From Marinomonas pollencensis (lineage in GTDB: Bacteria; Pseudomonadota; Gammaproteobacteria; Pseudomonadales; Marinomonadaceae): 64,000 nt of DNA. The stretch's first letter is position 1, and each line of letters begins with the position of its first letter. The DNA lies in NCBI RefSeq assembly GCF_003387375.1, contig NZ_QUNG01000001.1, positions 208,510 to 272,509 on the forward strand. The letters are read 5' to 3'. This document shows positions 1-9,391 of this stretch, piece by piece. The notes beneath the pieces were generated by a model. It made no database searches and was not told where the DNA came from. It saw only the letters and a program-made list of their open reading frames with translations. A program made the translations under genes and the position numbers.

Positions 1-2
1 GG

Positions 3-146
3 AATTTGCGTGAATAAAAAAGTGGGTCTAGATTTGAAACTAGACAGAGAGCAAGGGATTTGCTTCAGCCTCCAGGACGGAGGCTCTGTCTTTCTTTCAT
101 GACGAACCCAGCGCTGCAAGGACGCGGCTAAAGTACTAATTCATCA
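3..146. repeat. 144-bp direct repeat, copy 1 (structured)
   Basis: This stretch is identical to 503-646. It can fold as a three-way junction: outer stem GACAGA (43-48) with TCTGTC (85-90), enclosing hairpin AGCAA/TTGCT (50-64) and hairpin GCCTCC/GGAGGC (68-84). A competing hairpin GTCTAG (26-31) with CTAGAC (40-45) shares bases with the outer stem. No protein or known RNA family is recognised. The perfect identity suggests recent duplication or an element held under selection. Confidence 0.85.
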
Positions 147-1021
147 CGTATCTTTCTTTCGCTTTTCATACCCTTATCCGTTCTGTCTCATATCTTCCGT
201 TTCATGGAATCTTGTCGTTTTTTAATTGTGTATCCTTGCTATCGGCCTCTCAATTTCATTGGTTATAATTTAGCTATATATTCAAAATAAATACTCACAT
301 AGAGAATAATCTCACAAAAACTTATTCTATACCGCTATTGGTTTGAGCATCGCTATATTAAACTTGAAAAACTAAAATCACGTTTAAGTCAGAAAAAATC
401 AGTTGATCTTATTATCAAATAGGCTTTTAACGTGCCTGTCCTAGTAATCTTTATGTTGCTATAGCCTTCTAAAAACATAAGAAACATATTGTTACACTTT
501 GAAATTTGCGTGAATAAAAAAGTGGGTCTAGATTTGAAACTAGACAGAGAGCAAGGGATTTGCTTCAGCCTCCAGGACGGAGGCTCTGTCTTTCTTTCAT
601 GACGAACCCAGCGCTGCAAGGACGCGGCTAAAGTACTAATTCATCAGAAAAACGTTCTTGTATTATTTATGCGTTTTCAGTCATGACCTTGTTTCATTTA
701 AGATTATATGGGTATCAAGTGATTCGACTTGATTTCAGGCGCATTGTTTTAGCTTGGTAATACTTAAAAAAACAACCAAGACAGACACCTTAATAAAATA
801 ACTTAGACAGGCACTTTTATTGATAGTTATGCCTGGCTTAGTTATCTAAGCTATAGATTATATCGGTGACATAGTGCGCCAAACTGGATGAAATAGATTT
901 GATGTGACTAAAATCAGGGTGATTTTTTTAGGCTATGGCGCATTTTAGCGATGTTCACCCAATAAGCTATCTCAACTTATGGGTTGATTGAATCGTGGTC
1001 GTTTAAAAGTCGATTTTTAGT
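147..1021. other. AT-rich non-coding stretch with REP-like motifs
   Basis: Apart from the second 144-bp repeat, no gene is supported here. Short motifs related to GTGCCTGTCCTAGTTA occur at about 432-446, and in inverted orientation at about 772-791 and 799-814, with a partial copy at 829-846. The same motif recurs on the other side of the adjacent transposase gene, suggesting that these are its cognate repeats. Confidence 0.5.
503..646. repeat. 144-bp direct repeat, copy 2 (structured)
   Basis: Second copy of the element at 3-146, exactly 500 bp downstream in the same orientation, with the same foldable core. The 356 bp between the copies are AT-rich and hold no convincing gene. The similarity stops sharply after ATTCATCA in both copies, as expected of a defined unit. 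It could be a non-autonomous mobile element or a repeated structured RNA; the sequence does not decide. Confidence 0.85.
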
Positions 1022-1990
1022 CTATGCGAGGAGCTTTACGCTCTGCAGATTCGGTTTTCTGTGCCTGTGGTGGAAGCGACAATATTGTTCGATGCTATGC
1101 TCTTGTCCGACAAGGCTACTTGTTCTTTTTTCAAACTCGATCGCTATGCACAACCAGTTGTCTGATGAGATCTGTAATCGCTGTAAAATAGGCAATAACG
1201 AGGCATCGATCGCGCCTCGCTTGTCTGCTCTAATAATGCGTCCTGTCATGTCAACGAGCTCGAGGTAGTCCTTTAGTTTGAAAGGTAATCCAAAATGCGC
1301 TCCTTGCTGAGAGTCCCCCACAAAAGGAAATAGCGCCTTTGGTTGGCACAATTCAACAGACGTAACGCGCTTTTTTATACTGGTAAAATCTGAGGTTTCT
1401 GGCGTTTCACTCACTTTAGCTCGGACAGGGTTTAGATCCACATACGCCATACAGGCAATGAGTGCAGCTTCGTCTAGTAAGGCTTGAGACTTAAAGCGCC
1501 CTTCCCAAAAATGCCCGGTGCATTCATCTTCAATATTAGCTCGTCGCGCAATAGGTTCATTTAATTCTTTCATAAACCAGCTGATGTCAGTTAAGCGCTG
1601 GCGGTAAGCGTCAGCGGAGTCTTCGACTAAAGCCAAAGTACCGTCCGATAGGGGCTCTCCTCTCAGATATTGCTGTGTAAGATTTGTACCTTTGTGAAGC
1701 TTATGCCAACGCTGTAGCACTTCTCGCGTTGTCCATTTTTCTACTTTTTTGGAATCAATATGAAGAACGACATGGAGGTGGTTGCTCATAACTGCATAAG
1801 CACAGATATCAATGGAAAAGACACCGGCTAGAAACAATAATCGAGTTTCTACCCAACCACGGCGATGCTCGTAACTTGTTCCTGTTATATCGTCATCGCC
1901 GCATAAAAAAGCATGACGTACACAGCGAGATACGCAGTGATAATAAGGTGTATCCTCAAGACTGACTTGCTGATTCCTCGGTGTTGCCAT
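1022..1990 (-). CDS. REP-associated tyrosine transposase (RAYT, Y1_Tnp family)
   Basis: A 322-residue protein of the IS200-like/RAYT family of single-strand DNA transposases that act on REP repeats. The N-terminal block TPYYHCVSRCVRHAFLCG, the HUH metal-binding motif in SNHLHVVLH and the later YVDLNPVRA block are typical of the group. The ATG at 1990 is preferred over an upstream TTG at 2011 because GAGGA lies about 8 bases before it and MATPRNQQ is a family-like N terminus. The gene is complete and is flanked on both sides by short TGCCTGTC motifs in opposite orientations. A LexA-like palindrome lies 30 bp upstream, so SOS control is inferred. Such proteins are usually single-copy and domesticated rather than classical insertion sequences. 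Confidence 0.88.
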   Translation of the reverse strand: MATPRNQQVSLEDTPYYHCVSRCVRHAFLCGDDDITGTSYEHRRGWVETRLLFLAGVFSIDICAYAVMSNHLHVVLHIDSKKVEKWTTREVLQRWHKLHKGTNLTQQYLRGEPLSDGTLALVEDSADAYRQRLTDISWFMKELNEPIARRANIEDECTGHFWEGRFKSQALLDEAALIACMAYVDLNPVRAKVSETPETSDFTSIKKRVTSVELCQPKALFPFVGDSQQGAHFGLPFKLKDYLELVDMTGRIIRADKRGAIDASLLPILQRLQISSDNWLCIAIEFEKRTSSLVGQEHSIEQYCRFHHRHRKPNLQSVKLLA

Positions 1991-2019
1991 GAGACTATCC
2001 TCATTGAACAAAAAATATA

Positions 2020-2035
2020 CTGTAATTATATACAG
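2020..2035 (-). promoter_or_regulatory. LexA-like SOS box
   Basis: CTGTAATTATATACAG fits the gammaproteobacterial LexA core CTG-N10-CAG with an AT-rich centre, and the palindrome extends by one base each side to ACTGTA/TACAGT. It lies 30 bp upstream of the transposase start, where a repressor would block transcription. The match is seen directly; regulation is inference. Confidence 0.6.
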
Positions 2036-2080
2036 TGATCTAATATTCCGCCAAGAAAACTTTTTAAGTTGACAGTAAAG

Positions 2081-2198
2081 GTGCCTGTCCTGATAAGCCT
2101 CTGATAAGCATGCCTGTCTTAGTTAATGGTCTTGATAAGCCTCATAAATAAGTATGCCTGTCCTAATAAGCCTCCTGATAAGTATGCCTGTCTTGGTT
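2081..2198 (+). repeat. Cluster of four REP-like TGCCTGTC motifs
   Basis: Four copies of TGCCTGTCCTGATAA or TGCCTGTCTTAGTTA variants begin at about 2082, 2111, 2155 and 2185, separated by ATAAGCCTCCTGATAAGTA-like spacers. The inverted form of the motif is found left of the transposase gene (772-814), so the gene is bracketed in the way REP/BIME units bracket RAYT genes. The last copy touches the cydC stop codon. Confidence 0.6.
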
Positions 2199-3861
2199 AG
2201 AGTTGGATGGTTTTGGCGTGGTCGCTGAGTGGGTTTGGGATGTGGCTGATGAGTACCAGTGTTTGAGGTTGGTAGTCGTTTTGTAGTGTGTGGCAGATTT
2301 GTTTGATGCTTTCACTGTCTAGTCCGTCGAAGGGTTCGTCTAGTAATAAGATTGGCGTTTTTCTTAATAGTAGTCGTGCGAGCACTAGGCGTTTGCGTTG
2401 GCCGCCGGATAAGTTTCGTCCTTGTGCTCCTAGTAAGGTGTTGAGTCCTTGGGGGAGGCTTCGGGCCCAGTTGCCGAGGGCGACGGCATCGAGTACTTTC
2501 CAGAGTTCTTGGTCTGTGGCTTCTAGGGCGCCTAGGCGTAAGTTGGCCTGTAGTGATTGCTGGAAGACGTAGGGCGTTTGAGGCAGGTAGCTCAGTTGAG
2601 ATTGATATGCTTTGTTGTCGTATAGCTGGCTTACTTCACCGTTTATCCAGGCTTGCCCTTCGCTCAAGCAATCTCCTGCTATTGCGGCTAATAATGTTGA
2701 TTTACCACAACCACTACCCCCTTGTAGCCAGATGATGTCATTGACTTTTAGGCTCATGGTGATGGGCGCGTTGCCGAGCCCTGAGCTTAGGTGATAGCCT
2801 CGAAGCTCGGTGAGTTCTATCTGTGTGATGGGGGCTAGAGGTGCTTGCGTTGGCGTCTCTTTTGTCTTTTTTGCCGAATGCAATTGGTTTAAGCGACGAA
2901 TCCCTACTTGGGACTGACCTTGTGCGACAAATGACTGGGACAAAGGCAGTGCTAGTTCGTTGACTGCCAGTACAGATAACACCAGAGCCACGACCCAGGT
3001 TGCTTGTACGCCATGAATTAAGGTTAATTCTCCAGTGCTTGCTTGGTAGTCCATTAGTAGATAAAAAAAGCTCGCTAATAAGCCAATTGTAACAGTATAA
3101 GAAGCCAACCTACCTAGGCTAATCGCTTGTTGAATGGTGACTTCTGCTTTTTTCTGGCGCTTGTCTAATTGCCCTAAACGTTCAGCATAAGTTTGCCAAT
3201 GCCCGCGAATGGTCAAGGTGATCAAGGCGGAGAATAAGCTGACAAAACGCCCTCGTCGATGGGTGCCTAAAATCTGTCCGACATGGACACTGTGGCTGGC
3301 ATAACGTCCGCATAAATAGGGCACCAAGATTAAATGCAGTAAGGCGGCGATCAATATAGGCAAAAGCAGTGAGGGCGTAATCAGATAGGCGACAACGCTC
3401 ACTCCAAGGTAGGCTAATAAGGCGTAAGTCCAAGGCAACATGACGACTAGTGGCCAACGAATAATTTGATCTAAGTCGCTCACTAAGCGCTGTAATAAGT
3501 CGCCTCGACTTTGCTGATGTAGGTTTGCTGGGTCTTTTTCAACCCGTTGATCCCACACCCATAAACGCAACGTTTTGAGCAATCCTAATAAGTGTTCATG
3601 AGCAGAAACTTGTTCACCATAACGGCCTGCGGTACGCAAAATAGCCATTAAGCGCACTAGCGCCCCTGGGGTAAAATAGTTAAACCCATGGGCCAGTCCC
3701 AGCACGCCAGCAAGGCCCGCGGCTGATAAGAACCAACCCGATATACCGAGTAAGGCAACCCCTGCAACGCTGGCCATCACCCCCAATAATAGTGGAATAG
3801 CAAAGCCCCAAGGGTTTGCCCATAATAGACGCTTAAGCGATAGCTTGGTGACTTTGCTCAT
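2197..3861 (-). CDS. cydC: Heterodimeric thiol ABC exporter subunit CydC
   Basis: A 554-residue ABC half-transporter. In the CydDC family it pairs with CydD to export glutathione and cysteine to the periplasm, which is needed to assemble cytochrome bd. The first ~300 residues hold hydrophobic segments (for example residues 14-55 and 140-185). The nucleotide-binding domain follows, with Walker A GGSGCGKSTLL near 380, signature LSGGQRKR near 488 and Walker B LLLDEPFDGLD near 508. It overlaps the 3' end of cydD by 29 bp and is last in cydABXDC, so it is probably translated with cydD. The stop codon lies inside the REP-like cluster. Length and motifs look normal. Confidence 0.95.
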   Translation of the reverse strand: MSKVTKLSLKRLLWANPWGFAIPLLLGVMASVAGVALLGISGWFLSAAGLAGVLGLAHGFNYFTPGALVRLMAILRTAGRYGEQVSAHEHLLGLLKTLRLWVWDQRVEKDPANLHQQSRGDLLQRLVSDLDQIIRWPLVVMLPWTYALLAYLGVSVVAYLITPSLLLPILIAALLHLILVPYLCGRYASHSVHVGQILGTHRRGRFVSLFSALITLTIRGHWQTYAERLGQLDKRQKKAEVTIQQAISLGRLASYTVTIGLLASFFYLLMDYQASTGELTLIHGVQATWVVALVLSVLAVNELALPLSQSFVAQGQSQVGIRRLNQLHSAKKTKETPTQAPLAPITQIELTELRGYHLSSGLGNAPITMSLKVNDIIWLQGGSGCGKSTLLAAIAGDCLSEGQAWINGEVSQLYDNKAYQSQLSYLPQTPYVFQQSLQANLRLGALEATDQELWKVLDAVALGNWARSLPQGLNTLLGAQGRNLSGGQRKRLVLARLLLRKTPILLLDEPFDGLDSESIKQICHTLQNDYQPQTLVLISHIPNPLSDHAKTIQL

Positions 3862-5590
3862 GCAAACCTCCGTGGGTTAAATTCCAATGTCTGTCGACCC
3901 AAGAAATGGGGTGGGTATCGTGGCTCACCACCAGCAAGGTTTTGCCTTTTGAAACACGGTTTAAGGTGTCTAGTACTGCGTTTGCTGTGTCTTCATCTAA
4001 GCCGGAACAAGGCTCATCTAGCAACCAAACATCAGCATTGGAGAGCAGCGCCCGAGCAATCGATAAGCGTTGCATCTGGCCACCTGACAAACCCGCTCCG
4101 AGCTCGGTTAATTTACTTTCCATACCGTTTGGTAAGGCATCTACAAAGTCAGCACATTGGCTTTTTTCTAAGGCGTCTCGTAACGCCTGCTCACTCGGTG
4201 GTTGAATGCCCAACACTAAATTTTGACGAATACTACCATTGACCCATTCTGGGGTTTGCGGCAGCCAAGCAAGCCTGCTGCGCCAGGCTGTTAAATCCAC
4301 TGCGTCCAGACTTTTATCATAAACAAAGCATTCGCCTTGATAGCCAGTTTCAAAACCAAGTAATAAGTGCAATAAGCTCGATTTACCCACTCCAGATTCG
4401 CCACTTAACCAGATCCGCTCACCTTCTCGTATCTGATTGGTAATGGGCGCCAATCGTGAACGGCCGGCTTCTTGCCAACTTAACTGATGAAACGTTAACA
4501 ATGAGCTTGATTGAGTTTTTACCAATGATAAGTGTGTTCCTTGCGCAGGCAGATTGACTTCGGCTGGTTGCTGTTGTGTCACAAGAATTTCTAGCAATGC
4601 GGTGGCAGCTGCTTCGGCTTTTTGTTTGGCATGATAGTCGTTGCCTAACTGGCGCAAGGGCAAATAAAATTCTGGGGCCAGTAGCAGCAAAAAGAAAGCT
4701 TGCGTTAAGGTCACTGGCGCTTCGCCTTTTGCCCAAGGCAACTGCTCTAACAACCCCAAACCTAAATAGAGAGCAATCATGGCAATTGATAACGAAGCAA
4801 ATAATTCAAGCGTCGCAGTGGACAAAAATGCCAAGCGCAATACGCCCATGGTGGTTCTTTGATACGCACTGGCGCTGTCGCCTAAGCGCTGTTTGGCGTG
4901 GGCGCTACGACCAAGGCGCTTAAGTTCAGCAAGCCCTTGGTTTAAATCCATAAATTGGTTCGACAGCATTGCTAATACACGAAACTGTCGTCGGTTGGCT
5001 TGTGCCGCTTTATAGCCAACAAAAATCATAAATACGATCACCAAAGGTGCGGTTATCATAAAAATGCCAAACGCAATCAAGGACACGGGTAAGACGGCGA
5101 GTAAAATAACGCAGGGAATCAATGACACCATAAAGAGTTGTGGTTTATAGCGACTAAAGTAATCGTCCAGTGCATCGACTTGTTCGTAGACCCGGGTCGA
5201 TAAGGCGGCATCTTCATCAATGCGTAACCGCGAAGGCCCTAATTGGGTCAAATGGTCGATGATTTTGGTCCGTAATGAATAACGAATACTGCGGCTCGCA
5301 CCCGCGCTTAGTCGCTCTCGACCAAAGCTGGTCAGCGCACGAATAAACAGGGCCGATAACGCCATCAATAATAATGAAACAGAAAAAGTGCCAGTAATCA
5401 CCAAATCCGAAAATACATTCGCCAACGTCCAAGCTTGAACCACCAGCGAGACGGTAAACACTATGCCGAGTAATTGCACCAGGCGATAGCGTTTTGACTG
5501 ACAGTCAGCCCATTCGTTTAAGAACGCCATTTCTGGCGTTTTTAGCCTTTTTTGTTTGGTTGGCTTTGGCACTTTTTCTCGCTTCGACAT
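3833..5590 (-). CDS. cydD: Heterodimeric thiol ABC exporter subunit CydD
   Basis: A 585-residue ABC half-transporter, partner of CydC in periplasmic thiol export and cytochrome bd maturation. A basic N terminus is followed by membrane segments (about residues 35-75, 150-200 and 265-315). The ATPase domain carries Walker A GESGVGKSSLL, signature LSGGQMQRLS and Walker B VWLLDEPCSGLD. The gene begins 5 bp after the cydX stop and overlaps cydC. Order cydD then cydC directly behind cydABX is a common arrangement in proteobacteria and supports one transcript. Nothing is truncated. Confidence 0.95.
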   Translation of the reverse strand: MSKREKVPKPTKQKRLKTPEMAFLNEWADCQSKRYRLVQLLGIVFTVSLVVQAWTLANVFSDLVITGTFSVSLLLMALSALFIRALTSFGRERLSAGASRSIRYSLRTKIIDHLTQLGPSRLRIDEDAALSTRVYEQVDALDDYFSRYKPQLFMVSLIPCVILLAVLPVSLIAFGIFMITAPLVIVFMIFVGYKAAQANRRQFRVLAMLSNQFMDLNQGLAELKRLGRSAHAKQRLGDSASAYQRTTMGVLRLAFLSTATLELFASLSIAMIALYLGLGLLEQLPWAKGEAPVTLTQAFFLLLLAPEFYLPLRQLGNDYHAKQKAEAAATALLEILVTQQQPAEVNLPAQGTHLSLVKTQSSSLLTFHQLSWQEAGRSRLAPITNQIREGERIWLSGESGVGKSSLLHLLLGFETGYQGECFVYDKSLDAVDLTAWRSRLAWLPQTPEWVNGSIRQNLVLGIQPPSEQALRDALEKSQCADFVDALPNGMESKLTELGAGLSGGQMQRLSIARALLSNADVWLLDEPCSGLDEDTANAVLDTLNRVSKGKTLLVVSHDTHPISWVDRHWNLTHGGLHEQSHQAIA

Positions 5591-5595
5591 AAGGC

Positions 5596-5706
5596 TTACT
5601 TCTGCTCCTCTTCGCCTTCGTAACCGTTAAAGTCTAACCAAATAGCGTTCACAATGCCGAATGCACAAGCCAGTAAAACGCCTAAACTCCAAGCAAAATA
5701 CCACAT
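5596..5706 (-). CDS. cydX: Cytochrome bd-I small subunit CydX
   Basis: A 36-residue single-span membrane protein beginning MWYFAWSLGVLLACAFGIVN and ending in an acidic tail GYEGEEEQK. The WYFAW start, a glycine- and leucine-rich helix and NAIW before the acidic end match CydX (YbgT family), which stabilises the haems of the CydAB oxidase. The ATG at 5706 has AGGAG eight bases upstream. It sits between cydB (55 bp away) and cydD (5 bp away), the expected position. Its small size makes it easy to miss. Confidence 0.93.
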   Translation of the reverse strand: MWYFAWSLGVLLACAFGIVNAIWLDFNGYEGEEEQK

Positions 5707-5761
5707 AAAAATATCTCCTTTGTGGGGCGCTTCTATTACGCCCCAACGCTAATGAATGTGC

Positions 5762-6898
5762 TTAATAAAGAGAATGTGCGTTTTTCTCGATATGCTCTTT
5801 GTTAATACGGCCAAACATCACTATGTACGACCAAATGGTGTAACTCAAAACAATCGGCACAAAAATACACGCCGCAATAAACATAATTTGTAAGGTATGC
5901 TGACTCGATGTCGCGTCCCACATTGTTAAGCTCATACTAGGGAAAGTCGAAGACGGCATTAGGAACGGGAACATAGAACCACCCGCGGTGATAATGATGC
6001 CAGCGATGCCCAAAGAAGAACTTAAGAAAGCCAACGCGCCTTTGTTCATTTGACTGGCTAATGCGGCGGCCAATAAACCCAGCACGCCAATGACCGGTGC
6101 CAAGATCAGTAGTGGCGCCTTGCTGTAGTTTGCTAACCAAGCACCGGGCTCAATGGCCACTTCTTTCATCAATGGGGTCAGCACTTGGCTACCGTCTAGC
6201 GGGCTGGTAATCACATAACCTTGAATACCATAAGCCAACCAAACACCTGCAAGGATGAATAATACCGCGCCTAATAAAGCAGTGATGGTCGTCGCTTTGC
6301 GTACTCGACGTAATAAGTCCGCCTCTGTTTTCAGCTGCAGCCAAGCGCCGCCTTGTGTGATGATCATCATCAAGCTCACCAAGCCACACACAATCGCAAA
6401 CGGATTAAGTAGTGCGAAGAAAGAGCCGGTGTAATCTACGCGCAAGAACTCATCAAACTGAAAAGGCACTCCTTGTAACAAGTTACCAAAAGCCACACCG
6501 AAAATGATCGGTGGCACTATCGAGCCAAAGCCGATGCATAAATCCCAATTTTTCTTCCAGCGCGGTGTGTTTATTTTTGAGCGGTAATCAAAGCCAATTG
6601 GGCGAAACCACATAGCGGCCAGCGTTAGGATCATGGCCATATAGAAGCCGGAAAACGACGCTGCATAAACCACAGGCCAAGCGGCAAATAAAGCGCCCCC
6701 AGCCGTAATAAACCACACTTGGTTACCGTCCCAATGGGGGGCCATTGAGTTGATCATGACACGACGCTCATTATCATCACGGGTGATGATATTAACCAAA
6801 CTCCCGACGCCCATATCAAAGCCATCAGTGATGGCAAAGCCGATCAGCAACACACCGATCAACACCCACCAGATTAATTTTAATAGATCATAATCCAT
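5762..6898 (-). CDS. cydB: Cytochrome bd ubiquinol oxidase subunit II
   Basis: A 378-residue integral membrane subunit of cytochrome bd, the high-oxygen-affinity quinol oxidase. The start MDYDLLKLIWWVLIGVLLIG, the DGFDMGVG motif in the first helix, and the MINSMAPHWDGNQVWFI block are family hallmarks. Several further hydrophobic helices follow to a short tail. It starts 1 bp after cydA ends and precedes cydX, so it is translated from the cyd transcript. The length matches the E. coli protein (379 residues). Whether the enzyme is canonical bd or cyanide-insensitive (CIO) depends mainly on CydA; the long loop there favours bd. Confidence 0.96.
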   Translation of the reverse strand: MDYDLLKLIWWVLIGVLLIGFAITDGFDMGVGSLVNIITRDDNERRVMINSMAPHWDGNQVWFITAGGALFAAWPVVYAASFSGFYMAMILTLAAMWFRPIGFDYRSKINTPRWKKNWDLCIGFGSIVPPIIFGVAFGNLLQGVPFQFDEFLRVDYTGSFFALLNPFAIVCGLVSLMMIITQGGAWLQLKTEADLLRRVRKATTITALLGAVLFILAGVWLAYGIQGYVITSPLDGSQVLTPLMKEVAIEPGAWLANYSKAPLLILAPVIGVLGLLAAALASQMNKGALAFLSSSLGIAGIIITAGGSMFPFLMPSSTFPSMSLTMWDATSSQHTLQIMFIAACIFVPIVLSYTIWSYIVMFGRINKEHIEKNAHSLY

Positions 6899-6899
6899 G

Positions 6900-8477
6900 T
6901 TAAATCTCCTGAGATTTTATCTGATCCGTTTCGTTTTCAAGCGCGTAACGACCGGTGTGCAAGCTAGAAGGCCCCTGTTTGGAGAAACGAATCATAAGAT
7001 ACATTTCAGCAATTAAGAACGCGGTGTAAAGCAGAGTAATGCCGATAATAGTGGTCCACAACTCCCCTTCTGTTAAACCAGAAGCCGCTAGGTTAACCGG
7101 TAATATTTCACCTATCGCCCACGGTTGACGACCATATTCAGCCACCATCCAGCCAGCTTCACAGGCAATCCAAGGCACTGGCAAACTAAACAGAATAACC
7201 TTTAGGAACCAACGACTTTGACCAATTCGACGACGTGCATTTTGGTAGAAAGCGGCAGCAAAGATGAGCAACATAAAGAAGCCTAACCCCACCATAATCC
7301 GGAAAGAAAAGAAGATGGGAGCAACATGTGGAATACTGTATTCAACCGCTTGATCAATTTGTGATGAGGTCACATTGTTCATATCATCGGTGAAGGTTTT
7401 AACCAACAAACCATACCCCAAATCGCCTTTCACTTTTTCAAAGTTGGCTTTAACTTGTGGGTCTGTTGAGCCGTCGCGCATTTGCTGTAGTAACTGATTT
7501 GCATAGATGCCGTTAATAATACGCTGGCGGTTTTGAACTTTAAGTTGATCGATACCTGTCACTTCTTTGTCAAGAGAGCGCGTTGCTATCAGACCAAGTG
7601 CACCAGGAATTTTGATCGCGTATTCGGTTTCTTCTATGTCTTGGTTTGGAAAGCCAATCAGGGTGAAATCGGCAGGCGCTTGTTGTGTATCCCATTCCGC
7701 CTCGATGGCGGCCATTTTCACTTTTTGTACATCGCCAATTTCGTAGCCAGATTCATCGCCCAGCAAGATCACACTCAATGTGGCCGCTAAACCAAATGCA
7801 GAGGCAATCGCAAAAGAACGGCGAGCAAATGCTAAATCACGCCCTTTCAGCAAGTAGTAACTCGAAATAGCTAGGACAAACATCGCGCCCGTACAGTAAC
7901 CTGCTGACACAGTGTGAACAAATTTCACTTGTGCCACTGGGTTAAATAACAAGGCACCAAAATCTACGAGCTCCATACGCATGGTCTCGTAATTAAACTC
8001 AGATCCGACTGGGTTTTGCATCCAACCATTGGCAATCAAGATCCACAAAGCAGACATATTTGAGCCAAAGGCGACTAGCCAAGTGACCGCCAAATGCTTG
8101 GCTTTACTAAGACGGTCCCAGCCGAAGAAAAACAAGCCGACCAAGGTGGATTCTAAGAAAAAGGCCATTAACCCTTCTATCGCCAGCGGAGCACCAAAAA
8201 TGTCACCGACATAATGCGAGAAGTAAGACCAGTTAGTGCCAAACTGGAATTCCATCGTTAAACCAGTGGATACACCTAAGGCAAAGTTAATACCAAATAA
8301 CTTGCCCCAAAATTTCACCATATCTTTGTAGATCTGCTTGCCGGTGATGACGTAAACCGACTCCATGATGGCAAGAATAAAAGATAACCCGAGTGTTAAA
8401 GGAATAAACAAAAAGTGGTACAGAGCAGTTAGAGCAAACTGAAACCTCGATAAATCCACTACCGTTTCATTGATCAT
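6900..8477 (-). CDS. cydA: Cytochrome bd ubiquinol oxidase subunit I
   Basis: A 525-residue haem-bearing subunit that oxidises ubiquinol and reduces oxygen. The start [20 protein letters not shown] contains the early haem-ligand histidine region. The GRQPWAIGE motif is present near the C terminus. A long hydrophilic stretch at about residues 250-375 matches the long Q-loop of E. coli-type bd oxidases. The ATG at 8477 is chosen over one at 8525 because the family starts a few residues before the LSRFQFAL block; neither start has a strong ribosome site. First gene of cydABXDC. A weak ANR/FNR-like site lies about 150 bp upstream. Confidence 0.95.
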   Translation of the reverse strand: MINETVVDLSRFQFALTALYHFLFIPLTLGLSFILAIMESVYVITGKQIYKDMVKFWGKLFGINFALGVSTGLTMEFQFGTNWSYFSHYVGDIFGAPLAIEGLMAFFLESTLVGLFFFGWDRLSKAKHLAVTWLVAFGSNMSALWILIANGWMQNPVGSEFNYETMRMELVDFGALLFNPVAQVKFVHTVSAGYCTGAMFVLAISSYYLLKGRDLAFARRSFAIASAFGLAATLSVILLGDESGYEIGDVQKVKMAAIEAEWDTQQAPADFTLIGFPNQDIEETEYAIKIPGALGLIATRSLDKEVTGIDQLKVQNRQRIINGIYANQLLQQMRDGSTDPQVKANFEKVKGDLGYGLLVKTFTDDMNNVTSSQIDQAVEYSIPHVAPIFFSFRIMVGLGFFMLLIFAAAFYQNARRRIGQSRWFLKVILFSLPVPWIACEAGWMVAEYGRQPWAIGEILPVNLAASGLTEGELWTTIIGITLLYTAFLIAEMYLMIRFSKQGPSSLHTGRYALENETDQIKSQEI

Positions 8478-8781
8478 AATGACTTCAACCCATTTACTTG
8501 ATTGAGAAAAGACGCTCACAGGCATTTATATTAAAAGGGATGCTCTTGTTGTTTTACGTCCGCCGCTGCTCCAGTTCTTGGAGCTAACTATAAGTCTGAA
8601 TTATGAGTGAGCTTTTCGGCAGAAACATTGCGTTAGATCAAGATAACGACAGAGAGGCAGATTATCTAAGCCCAGTGATACTTTTATAGATGTAAATCAA
8701 ATAAACGCACTAATGATTTTAGTTCGTTGTTCTATATAAGTTTGTTGATGAGTAATTAGCTAACCCAGAAACCTTTTCGGC
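8478..8781. other. cydA upstream region
   Basis: This 304-bp gap separates cydA from the oppositely lying 3' end of the TetR gene and contains the cyd promoter region. TTGCGTTAGATCAA at 8628-8641 resembles the ANR/FNR consensus TTGAT-N4-ATCAA, with two mismatches in the left half. Such control would be expected for a micro-aerobic oxidase, but the site is only suggestive. No small gene is visible. Confidence 0.4.
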
Positions 8782-9366
8782 TCAAAATGGGTAATGTAAA
8801 AAAAGGTCATCAATGAGGCTATCCAGAGGGGCTTCGGGTCCATGGGTTTTGGCATACACTCGCAGGCCAGAAATTTGAATTTGTATATGACGTGCTAATT
8901 CGTGCGCTGATTTAGTGTCGGCAACTTCTTGGATGGCTTGTGCATCGGCAATTAATACTTCAAATTCGCCCTCAAGTCGCTGTAAAGATTGTTTCGCTTG
9001 AGCTAACAACTCAGCGTTTTCATCGCCTAGCTCTGCCACTGTCTTGGCCAACATACACATGCCATTAGGGGCATTTGTTTGGCTATCGATCACAATTTTT
9101 TTGATAAAGCGCTTTAACCCCTCAATGGGCGAAGCCGCATCACGGCGGCAAGCTTGTAATAAAGCAAGGCTCTGCTCGGTATAACGAATTAACGCTTCTT
9201 TAAACAAACCTTCTTTACTGCCAAAGGTGGCATAAATACTGCCGGGACGCATATCAATAACATCCTGAAGATTACGCATTGACGTTGCATGAAAGCCTTT
9301 TTCCCAGTAAAGATTTGTGGCTTTATCAACCACTTGATCACGGTCAAACTTGGCATTTTTTCTCAT
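8782..9366 (-). CDS. TetR/AcrR family transcriptional regulator
   Basis: A 194-residue repressor-type protein. Residues 8-55 form the TetR DNA-binding domain (TNLYWEKGFHATSMRNLQDV, GSIYATFGSKEGLF). The C-terminal 130 residues are the variable ligand domain and resemble the YxaF/LmrA-like group, whose ligand cannot be inferred. ATG at 9366 has GGAAACAG upstream. It is divergent from the AhpD-like gene at 9510, and two inverted repeats of the same type lie in the shared gap, so it most likely represses itself and that neighbour. Confidence 0.9.
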   Translation of the reverse strand: MRKNAKFDRDQVVDKATNLYWEKGFHATSMRNLQDVIDMRPGSIYATFGSKEGLFKEALIRYTEQSLALLQACRRDAASPIEGLKRFIKKIVIDSQTNAPNGMCMLAKTVAELGDENAELLAQAKQSLQRLEGEFEVLIADAQAIQEVADTKSAHELARHIQIQISGLRVYAKTHGPEAPLDSLIDDLFLHYPF

Positions 9367-9391
9367 TTATCTGTTTCCATTTGGTACTACT

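Noticed and set aside
389-619. Minus-strand open frame of 76 codons over the second 144-bp repeat
   Set aside because: It exists only because the repeat and AT-rich flank happen to lack stops; no ribosome site and the other repeat copy does not keep the frame.
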